DNA of 41,982 nt from Paramarasmius palmivorus (Eukaryota; Basidiomycota; Agaricomycetes; Agaricales; Marasmiaceae): the NCBI GenBank assembly GCA_037176845.1, contig JAYKXP010000266.1, positions 1 to 41,982 of the forward strand, read 5' to 3'. Position 1 is the stretch's first letter; each line of letters opens with the position of its first letter. This document shows, in pieces, positions 22,081 through 31,790 of the stretch. Below the pieces are notes generated by a model. The model saw only the letters and a list, made by a program, of their open reading frames with translations. It was not told the DNA's origin and did no database searches. The position numbers were made by a program, and so were the translations under genes.

Positions 22081-22851
22081 AATCGGTAGAGCATGAAGGG
22101 GGAACTTCCTTTCTCAAGAACGTGTAGTAGCATCACCCACACTACCCGCGTTCAAATTCTGGACGTTTGAACAGTGGCAAGTGGATGATCGCCCTGAGGT
22201 CAAGGTATGGACGAAGCGTGTATGCCTTTGCAATGGTTCTCATGTAACTGTTGGACAGCATCCAGGTACACACGAGTAATGTACTCCTCAAGATCTCAAT
22301 GATGTCTTCATCAAGCATGGTCGGCAGATCGTATAGTTCATGGAAGCCCGATTGGGGGCGACCAGGATACAACTCAAGGCGCGCGTTCACAAGATACATG
22401 GCTCTACTTTGGCTTTAAAGATGTATTTATACTCTAAAATTATTTTTGACATTATAGTTATCATTAGTGATTCAAAGAGGTATCCTATGTAGATCTCTAA
22501 GCAGTGTATCGAACTTTTAATCCAACGTGATCGAAGAATTGGTCATCCCTGTTCAGCGCCCATGCACAATGCTGCTCTGAGTACCTTCAAAGCTGACAGA
22601 CAACAGCTACCCGTACGAGAAGTTCCGTTTACCAGAGGCCTGGAATGGGGATTTGAGGCCGATGGCTGGCTACTTTGTTGATGAATCGTCCGAGTCGTCT
22701 CCTATAACGGGAGGCGTACATGGATACCAAACTGTTGACGCCACTGTGCTACCAACTGTTCCAACAGGCAGTACACTTTCCCAAGTGTAGGCATCACCGG
22801 AGGTAACTCGACCTCCTAGACACTTCCTAGCCCACGTTAACCCCCGTCCTT
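22081..22851. other. Region between convergent NLR-B and NLR-C
   Basis: An 85-codon minus-strand frame (22399-22142, starting MYLVNARLELYPGRPQ) looks mildly protein-like, but no family is recognised. It could be a remnant. Nothing else is seen. The stretch holds the 3' flanks of both pseudogenes. Confidence 0.35.
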
Positions 22852-25800
22852 TTACCGCGTTGCCCCCTGGACCTGAGCACCCAGCCAGCTCGGTTGTCTG
22901 CCTCGCCAACCAGACTGTCTAGTATGATAGACTGGTGTTTGGAGCTTGTGTGTCAATAGGCTCGTGTTTATACGTCCCTGCGAACCAGACTTCCCGCTTC
23001 GGATCAGCTGTGTATTGCTATGTTCTCTCGATAACGGACGTCGAATGGACCCTCTTCCACGTGTTGGACGAGTAGGTTGGACCACGGAGATGGATTCGCT
23101 TTCCATAAGACCTGGATATTGTCGATCGTTGTAGCCTCCCCGGCGAGGGTGTTTCCTAGATGGCGGACCAGGCGAGGATGCTCGCTTCTCCCCATGAGAT
23201 TGTTCCTGCTGTTGGCTTGAAACCTGAACTGGTGGAATGCTCTTGGATGCACTAGGAGCTTTGGATTTGGCCGTGGACCGCGTTCGTCGTGCTTGGTTCG
23301 GCCGGAATTGGCGCGTGGATGGGGAAGGTCGATGTTGACCGCTTGCGTGATTTCCTCGTGCGAGGCGCTTCCTACTGGACGACATACTAGGCGAAGCTTC
23401 CCTTTTCCGACGTCGTTGCCTCGTCGATACCTCGCTAATCTCGTTGAAGTCCTCGACAGATGTCGTATCATCGCTAATGAAACCAGCCTCGTCTTCCGTT
23501 TGTGCGAGAGCCGTGCATGGAATCGGTGGTATACCCAGCTCTTGTTGCCGTTGTACCACCAACTGCTTAAGAGAGTACAGGTCGTCTTGCTGAAGATACG
23601 TATTAGTATAAGACGAAGACAAGACCAATAATGACAAATACCTTATCTTGTCCAAGATTGTACACACTATTGTATGTGTCTTGGTAGACATCGCGAAAAA
23701 GACCGTCCAGGCTACACATCGCAAGAGACGCCAGTAGTCTAGATACTATCCTGCGATCCCGAGAGGTGCTCGTGACAATCGACCAAGATGAAGGTGGTGC
23801 TTGGTCTGCGGAAAGGACATAGATATCCCGCTGGCCCCGAAAATCTTCTCCCTTTCCAAGGAGTATGTGCCGAGGGAGGCGCAAAATGAACGGATCAGCA
23901 ACACTGGTGCGCCGAGGCATATAAAATGCTTGTTCCATGAAAGAGAGCGCGGATAGTTGTAGAGTCGATGCTCGAGGTGACCCAATACAAAATCTTTGCA
24001 GGAAGGCTTCCATCCTATTGAGGAACGCTTCAGGAGCTTGAGTACCTAGTGCCTATCCAAAGTGAATCAACTTTAGTTCAAGATTCAAAGAAGTAACAGT
24101 ACTCTTACGTTAGCCCACTGAATAGCACCAATCCAGAACTCAAACGACCGATATTTTTCCTGCCAGCTATCCTCCCGCTGCATCAACAACCCCGTCGCAA
24201 AACAGTACGGGTCAAACTGGTCCAAAGCCTCTAGTAGCTTCGCACTCGGGGACATCAGATACCGAACTAGATGAAACACCGAAAGCAACGAAAGACCACT
24301 ATTAAGGAAATCCCAGTTATCCCATAACGGAACAGATTGGGAAACACGACAAGGATACTCCAATGAGCGAATCGAAAGGACATGAAGGAAAGCCTGAGCG
24401 ACCAAATCATAATAAACCGTCTCAGTATACGGTTCAACATGATACTCCCTCGAACGCGTAGAATCCAAAAGAAACTCCGTGAACGAGACATGTGGGATCT
24501 GCATATCCTCGTGGCTATCCATGGGTACTGTTATCACGGAATGCAATTTGAACAAGAGGCTCTGAACCCTTCCTGCCTTGCAATCAAGTAAAGTACCGAT
24601 ACATTCTGGAGAGTGATAGATGCGGTTTAGAGTCGGACGCCAAGGGTCAGATGGGAAGATGAAGTTTGCGAGGTTGACTCGGGGTATAGTGACGAGGAGA
24701 CGAAGAATCTTTCGTACTTCCTGCCAATTATGACACGTCTCCAAGACCTGGCGATAGAGAAGATCCAAGTCTGGGTAGGGTGACCCCGGAAGATCATCCG
24801 CTCGGATACGAATGATGTCTTCCAAACGTTCCGTCGGCAACTCGTCGTCGCTTTCGAGATACTTCATGATCGTGACAGCGAAGATAAACTGGCCGCAAGC
24901 TCGCTCGACAAGCTGCCGAATGATATTTTCACCTGGCCATGAAACGTCGATATGGGCTAACGCATGATGCGTATCCTGTAGCCGCGCAAACCGTGGTGAA
25001 GATACGTCGTGATATCTCTCGTGGACTCGGGCGAGTCTCCAATAACCAGACGGCCAAGGTGAGAAACGAGGAATACATCGTCGAAAGCTCGACAGATGCG
25101 AGGTTCCGGACGACTGGAAATCAGGAATACGAGAGGACATCCTGGTATAGCCTCTCGTATCATCGCAATGAGCCGCTCTTGCGATGGTATTGAAACACAT
25201 TCGTCGAGCCCATCAATGACCACTAGGTTCGGAAGAGTCTCCCACTCCTCCGGTGTGACCTTCGAGCATGGTTTGAGAACCAGTTCCAGGAACTGGTTCT
25301 CAGAGGTAGTGTGGAAAATTTGGGGGTCTGAACGAACAGTATTGATAATCGCTTCGCCGAGTACTGCACGGAGAGGCTTTGACCTCAAAAACTGGTAAAC
25401 AATGGTAGCAACAAAAGGGTCTAGCTTGTCGCGTGTGGAGTCGTTTCGAGAGAAGAAGAAACTGGCGGCTAGTCGAGGGTGTGGATGATCGGATCTTGCC
25501 TTGGCATGTTTTTCGGATATGTTCTGCATGATTGCGGATTTGCCCACTCCAGCTGGCCCGTGCACCCAATACACTCGTATACCCTGTGGGTCTTCTATCC
25601 ATTCGTTCAGGTCTATTAACATCTCCCTGCGAGTACCCGGAAGGCAGTTGGGTGGAGGAAAACGTTGTTCGGAATCGTAAAATGCATTAGCAGCAGTGTA
25701 TTTCGCTACATGTTTGATAATTTTGGCTGTCGAGTTATGAGTATGGGTATGAGTATAACATCGTCGCGGAAACACACTGGCCCTCACCTTGATCATCGGA

Positions 25801-25887
25801 ACCGTACGATGTATTAATTTGATCTCCGTGTATTATATGGTTTGCCCCACCGTTGAAAGCGAAATCATGGCAAGCATGCAGTGCCAT
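22852..25887 (-). pseudogene. NLR-C: NACHT gene broken by a 1-bp deletion
   Basis: Exons 25887-25788, 25726-24109, 24052-23642 and 23589-22852; introns 61, 56 and 52 nt, phases 1, 0 and 0. Exon 1 carries NGGANHIIHGDQIN. Exon 2 has Walker A GPAGVGKS and Walker B LVVIDGLDEC, but the frame breaks at about 24991-24996. NLR-A reads CAAACCGATGATG on the plus strand while NLR-C reads CAAACCGTGGTG, one base fewer. Exon 2 plus exon 1 is one base short of a whole number of codons, which agrees. Downstream sequence stays open: HVSFTEFLLDSTRS, exon 3 ALGTQAPEAFLNRM, then NDLY-like DDLYSLKQLV. The last exon adds a long Ser/Arg/Gly-rich basic tail (RPTRGRGSIRRP). Either a recent pseudogene or a single-base sequencing error. 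Confidence 0.8.
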
Positions 25888-27202
25888 CACCTGGATGGCA
25901 GCAGCGGAATCGTCGACCTCGACGGGAGTAGCGGGAAGAAAGCAGAGCACCAACGATAACGTTGTAATTAAAGGCCTTTCGGAGCCTTGTATTCTTTCGA
26001 TCATCATTCTGCCTGTCAAGTCAATGATGAACACAGGAACACATCGAACCTGATGGCGTATGGACGTTACTCACCGTAATGGTCGTTGCGTAGCGGGTTT
26101 AAGCTATCCTTGTACTCGCATTGTACTCAAGCCCCGAGTGCGGTACATAAGCCATGCAGTGCACGTCTTGAATTGCATAGCCAACGTCCAATATGTCATA
26201 ACGACGGTTTGTGGGTTTCCACACGTCAAAGCGCCATGCGAGCTTCAATTATGAAAGGCGTCTTTTGTGTCCGGTTTGGGTAAGGTCGACTCGGACCAAA
26301 ACATCCCTAAACATAACTCCTCGGATGCAGACGTATTCGAATGCTTCTTTTCTGTTCGAACGATTACTCGAATACATGATACCAGACGTCTAAGAGAACG
26401 CCGTTGGTATGAGGTGGCATTGGAATCGCTGTAGAGGAAACCTAGAAGACTATATCAGCCCGAATTCACGATGTTACAGAGAACGACGTGCCTTTCCATT
26501 CCGTCCTCTAGCTATGCCACAACACTAGCGGGCAGTGTTTGAGGTTCGTGAAGAGCTTGCGATAGTACACCAAACGATCGATGTTGATGAAAACGTGTCC
26601 GGTAGGCGTTGTGGACCATGCAGCGTGCCGGGAGTAGATACATTGGTTTCAGAAGGGATCTCTGGGACCATCCTTGTTCAAGTGGAAGCTTCACCTATGC
26701 AGATGAGCTATGAGCATACACATATGCATCAGTATGTTGAGAAACAAGGAAGCGACGAAAGAATTCGCACCATTGGACCCTCTGTTCCCATCCTAGACCT
26801 TTCTTCCGACACTTCCAACAGCACTCTTGTGCCGTCCAGCTTTCTGATTCTGTATCCTGAAGCTTTCTAACTAGAAATGGGGCATGGATTTCCGGCGATG
26901 AAAACGCGAGTTGTCGGGGATCTGAAGGGCGAATAACTTCAAAGATGGTTCATTTATGCTCTGGCAGGATTTCTGGATTTCATGGAATATTGGAGAAGGG
27001 CTGAGGCGGACTCGAGGTAGGTTTGGAATTGGGAAGAAAAAATGCGGGTCCAAGAGAGATAAAGTTCTAAGCGCCCGTCTACCAAACTCGCACCATTACC
27101 ACCGCTTTCAAGCACAGCGCATGCAAGCTCATGTACTCAGGCTACTCGAATATGGCTCCCAACATGAAAATTAGTATCTTTGGATAACACAAGTAGGACC
27201 AA
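25888..27202. other. Upstream region of NLR-C, no clear gene
   Basis: A 111-codon plus-strand frame (26535-26870) has no recognisable domain. Around 27040-27160 lies a block similar to 30090-30190 (see findings). The NLR-C promoter should lie just above 25887, but no specific box can be assigned with confidence. Confidence 0.35.
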
Positions 27203-27204
27203 TA

Positions 27205-27790
27205 CTATCGATCATCTAGAAGTGCAAATTAAAATGTTGCTACTGTAAAAGTTCCTCATTTTCTTCCTGTTCCTCTCGGTATTTTGTAGGCAACATCTTG
27301 ACATACTAAAGCTTCAATCCCATGTATTTCCTGATTTTTAATGTGAGTGTTGAAGGATACCAGGGGTTGCCGGTCAGGATCTTGAAAAACACCTAGAAGT
27401 GCAAAGTGCCGCGCCAACGGTTTTCACCTTCATCCTCCATGCTCAAAGCTCGTTCTACCTCTGGAAGGCTTGAGGCACATAGATTACTACTATCCTGCTA
27501 TGTACAGCAATTTTTGTGGTATATGAAAGTCTGTAGCCCCGTAGAAAAATCGAGAAGTGTAGACGCGCGCCGTTGGCGGGAGGAAGCCGTCATTTCCTCA
27601 ATTGCAAAAATTAATCGCTCTCTTCTCTCTACTATTCCGAAAATCTGAATTGACAGTCTTTTAGATACTATACTAAATTGTCTATGAAAAATTTGTGGGA
27701 GGTTTTTCATTGAGGATTGACGACAGGGGAAGGTAAATACACTGAGATTTGCACTTCTAGGATGACTTTGCACTTCTAGATGATCGATAG
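27205..27790. mobile_element. MITE with TA target duplication (Tc1/mariner type)
   Basis: Perfect 24-bp terminal inverted repeats, CTATCGATCATCTAGAAGTG followed by CAAA at the left (27205-27228) and its complement at 27767-27790, are flanked by TA on both sides (27203-27204, 27791-27792). Length is 586 bp with no transposase frame. The motif CTAGAAGTGCAAA recurs inside at 27393 and, inverted, at about 27748-27760. TA duplication points to the Tc1/mariner/pogo superfamily. Confidence 0.85.
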
Positions 27791-28033
27791 TAGCCCTCCA
27801 ACCCCGCAGAACCACCGGGTCTTGACCGAGTCTCATTCCGCGATCACCGTGCCAGTACCTCGCTTTACATTTGCAGTTTGAGGGATATGGCCTATGTATA
27901 CATGGTACGTATTCATGAACAAAAAACGCTGTTTCATACCAACGCCCGCCAACTCTAACACCATCCAATAGCCACTCCGCATCGAACAGCACGCGCAGAA
28001 CCCAAGAAACACCGCAAACCATCCACAACCACC

Positions 28034-28961
28034 TCACGCTTTACCTCCCCGAGCCCGATGCCACTGCGTCCGCGGCATCTCACCAACACACACCCCATTC
28101 GGATTCTCCAAATGCCTCTTCAACCCATCTCTCCTCGCAAAACTCGTCCCACACCCGCCTATATACATCCTTCCCTCAACCTCATACGGAACCGCGTCCT
28201 CCAATCCCTCGAACTTCGTCCGCTCCTCGATAGGGATGCCTTTACACCACCAACCAATCCCATAGCTATTCTGCAGATTACGTCTGTGACTAGCAATATG
28301 GCGATTTAGCCCTTTCCGTTCTTTTTGTGTCCACGGACAGATTGGGCAATGGTACCTCCGCGTGTCGTCTGGGTGTTGGAGTGAAGGATGACCGAGACCG
28401 TTTGGAGATGGGATTTGTGTGTTGCGTGATTTACGAGGATGGGGTACGTAGTGAGTATTTCTGGTGCGAGGGACTTCGGATAATGGGTTGCATGCGATCC
28501 ATTGACGTTTTGGCGGTCTGTTTTGAATGGATGTGCTCGTTGACGACTCTGAAGGCTCCGGAGTGGGAGAAAGTAAGGATAGAGGCGCTGGTGTGTTCAG
28601 AGGAGGAGCGGGCTCGAGCTCGCTATATTCCGCACCCCAATTCTGCGAAGACGAAGCTGCTATCGACTCTTCAGCCAATTCCAGACCTAGGTCTGCAGGT
28701 GGAAGTAGTGGAAGCAAAGTAGGCCCGCTATATGATGTACTGTCGTCGTAATCGCTGCAGCAATCGTTTGTTGACTGATGTTCAAGAGATGACGCGACTG
28801 CCAACGAGTCTTCGGTAAACAGAGGCGCAGGATCGAAAGAAAAGGTATGTGCGCTTTCACGAACATCAACGACGCATTCACGAGGAATATGACATGATCT
28901 CACCTGGTTCTAGGGTATCCAAGATGTCCGTGACTGGGCCAGGGACCGACATCTCTCTCAT
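28034..28961 (-). CDS. C2H2 zinc-finger protein
   Basis: The main frame ends at 28034. It encodes a Ser/Pro/Thr-rich N-terminal half, then a classical C2H2 finger (YHCPICPWTQKERKGLNRH, then IASH) and a second, degenerate finger-like segment (GGCGTSFARRDGLKRHLEN). A basic C-terminus ends in RARGGKA. The start is probably ATG 28961 or 28952 (MREMSVPGPVTDILDTLEP), joined by an intron with donor GTGAGA at 28912. An acceptor at ...CCGAAG keeps the frame, reading into DSLAVASS. The unspliced frame has no upstream ATG. This is likely a DNA-binding regulator, and its targets are unknown. It may be unrelated to the NLRs beside it. Confidence 0.65.
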
Positions 28962-29258
28962 TTGAGAGTTTTGGCTGTTGACGCCCGTCTTTACCAAAAA
29001 GCATTTGGACAAACGATTCCTTTATCTCTAGGACTGAAGGATAGCAAGAAACAGGAAGCGCACCGAATCTACTCTCTCCAAGTCAGAACTTTTTATAACC
29101 TTCACGAGCGCCTCTCACTGCCGCAGCAGAACCGACAAGGAATTGCCAAATTTAATCTTTCGCTTGTATAGCAACACCTCTTCTAACGTCCTTTTTTGGT
29201 CTCCCGTTTGCAACAAGCTACGCCGTACGTAATGGAAGCGAAGAAACTCGACCGCCTT

Positions 29259-30244
29259 TCAATGGTTAGAGAGTCGGGCGTACGATGAACGAAAGAGAAA
29301 GGATATGCCATAGGTTGCTGTATTTCTTTGTGTGGATGTACAAATGCATGTCTGAGAACCTCCTACTGAGGGCGCAATTCGTGAAGAACGCGTAACCGAC
29401 CACGCTGAATCCTTCTTGTCAATTCCAATTTGAACCTGTTCCAATCCAGTCAGCATGGCTCCTTGAAACGACGGGAAGACAGAGACTCACCTCGTCCTCC
29501 AACGCGAGAATATTGTCTACTTCTCCAAGGGTACGTCCAACGGTTGGCCTGGGGTATGAAGCTGGAAGCTAAGTAACACGATGTATCACGTATCCAAAGA
29601 CCAAAGCAGGATACAGATTGAAACTGCGATGTGCACCAAGCCGAAGCACTGGCACTGGTGAGTAAAGACTCAAACCTATCCCGACCTCGGTTTCAGGACC
29701 AAGGGGATCTTGCAGCTTCAGAGGCGATGCGAGAGGTGATGACTTTCGACGTTGACGTTGAACTTCTGCCGATTGAGGTTGGTATCGTGACCTATGTGTT
29801 CAGTTAGACTGGAGTAGCAATACCAAACGAAAGAAAGACGAACCTATTGACCGAAAAGAGATTCGTCTATCCCTGCTACATCTCTCAAAAGAGAGCTGGC
29901 TATACAGTCAACAGCCGGCAGTGAGAATCTCGTCTTCAATGCGAAGAGACGAAACCGGGTGATGACTATCCCTTAAGCCTGGTCTTTCCCTAGCTCGCCT
30001 CTACAAAATTTCCTTCTCCCTACCCTGGCGCATAGGTATTGAGTTTTGAGGGGTACCAAAGCTCGAGAACGAAGATGTTGGTAGTGTCGGAAAAAGAGTG
30101 CGTCAAACTAAGCGCCCATCTTTCGAATTTCTGACTCGCACCACCACCATCGCCATGGAGGAGCAACACAACCCACGCAAGTTCGCAAGCTACCTGTAGC
30201 ATTCCGCTACGACGTCGATACGCGCCAGAAACCATGAATACCAA
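29259..30244 (-). pseudogene. Probable decayed or mis-spliced multi-exon gene
   Basis: Several minus-strand segments look coding. One near 30244-30020 has a hydrophobic stretch (MLQVACELAWVVLLLHG) that could be a signal peptide. One at about 29970-29850 reads RFSLPAVDCIASSLLRDVAG. One at about 29790-29575 contains GIGLSLYSPVPVLRLGAHRS. Two more are joined by a good GTGAGT...CAG intron (29490-29436), giving VDNILALEDE then VQIGIDKKDS and ending at 29259. I could not join all of them in one frame, and an in-frame TAG occurs before the donor at about 29845. No family is recognised. It is either a real gene with unusual splicing or a decayed one. Confidence 0.35.
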
Positions 30245-30349
30245 TATCGCTGGATGAAAAATTCAACAGTCTTTTTTCACCAGCTCGATATTACAACAAG
30301 GATCCGAACAAACGAGGCTCTTGCTCTACAAACCGGCCCTCAGCTTTGG

Positions 30350-31790
30350 AATCTTGAGAATATACACCATCTGGTGCCTGTATGGCATGAAAGATGGTAT
30401 CGGAGTTGACTTTCACCACATCACCCCAATACTCGCACTAGGTTACGCCTTCATCGAGCCGTGCACGACTATATTCAGACGAGGCCTAGTACATCCACCT
30501 TCCATTGTTAGCTTCTGCATCAAGAGCAAAGACCGATAGTTATGCACGCATTTCTCTGCAGAGACACCTGGAACTTCTCGGAAGAGCTGCTCGTGAGCCT
30601 CGTTTCCTTCATTCTGCTTTTTGTGTTAGTTGCACCCTCGTATAGTATCTCTGAAAGCATCCCAGAAGCCCATACGAGTCACGGTCTTCGCGGTATCGTG
30701 ACTGCGATATTTTCCGTTGCGTGTTCATTTGCTGGTTGTGCGTCGCTTCTTCTTTGCTCATGCGCGAGGCTAATCGAGCGTTAGTACAGATATGTGGTAC
30801 AAAGACGCGAGGTTTTGGGTCTAGTTATGGTCCTTGTCGTGCATGACGAAGATTCGAGGTTTTCTCTTCACCTCTGAAGCTCTCCAGCCACTTACATGTA
30901 CCGTCCAATGCACACTAATACGATGCTTTGATTCTGGTTTCATTGCGATCTGCCTGAGCAACCACCCAACACCGATTCAAACTGTATATTTCACGGCCAT
31001 TACTGCGCTATGACTGGATACAACTCGGAATGGTTCGAATATGAGCTACACGTCGAAGTACGATATAGGAAGCTAGCAGGTGTATCTCGACAGGGAAGAT
31101 ATACGAACTCCGATCTATCCCTCCCACCGACCTGAACCTTCCATCGGTGACGCCGAATACCCTCAAATATCCAAGCAGTCCTATGTGGCTTCCATTGCTG
31201 CACAGCTCGCCGCGTATAGCTGATGCTCCGTGGCACCTGTGGCCGAATCGCGGCATGGCACCGACGCCTACTATGTACAGCTGCATACAGCATTCCTGTT
31301 ACGATGAACGGTGGGGCTATCGTCGACTTGGGCGGAATAGGTTAGCCATCCTCGTGTACACCGATTTCCGGAGCTTCTTAAACCATCCGAAGGAAGGTTC
31401 AAGCTGAACACCCTGTTGTCTGGTTTTTCTGCTCTCTTGAGTAGGCTGTCTTTTCCGTTCTGAAGTCAACTGGTACTCTCGTTTTGGGCGTCTCTGCCTT
31501 GGCAGACTGAATTGCTGCTGCGAATGAGCAGGTTGGCCTTGCCGACCAACACCATTAGCCTGCTGACTGGTATAGATTCCGCGCTGGACATGTCGTTGAC
31601 CGTATAAGGACCGTGCCCGAGTAGGTGGGCGTTCTCGTAATGGACCGGGCTGGCCTTCCCGTCTCAGAGTGGATTTGTGTCGCAGCGGTGTAGACTGGCC
31701 ATCTCGTTGACGGGCGTAGGTTCCATGACTGGGTGCCCGTTGATCGGATAAGTCGTGCCGCGGGCGTTCCCGTAACGGAGCGGAACAGCT
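30350..31790. repeat. Segmental duplication, copy 1 (NLR-D side)
   Basis: The DNA from about 30350 through the 3' end of NLR-D (31317 to about 31790) is similar over its length to about 40390-41840. Shared anchors include CACACTAATACGATGCTT (30913 and 40972), AACACCGATTC (30969 and 41028), CTCATTCTGC-like sequence (30612 and 40674) and the tail-coding stretch of the NLR. Divergence is substantial, with indels, so the duplication is not recent. The part outside NLR-D has no intact gene. A short hydrophobic plus-strand frame at 30542-30784 is not preserved in the other copy. Confidence 0.7.

Noticed and set aside
27498..28037. 179-codon open frame on the minus strand below the zinc-finger gene
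   Set aside because: More than half of it lies inside the MITE and antisense to its terminal repeat. No domain is present and it starts right at the stop of the zinc-finger gene.
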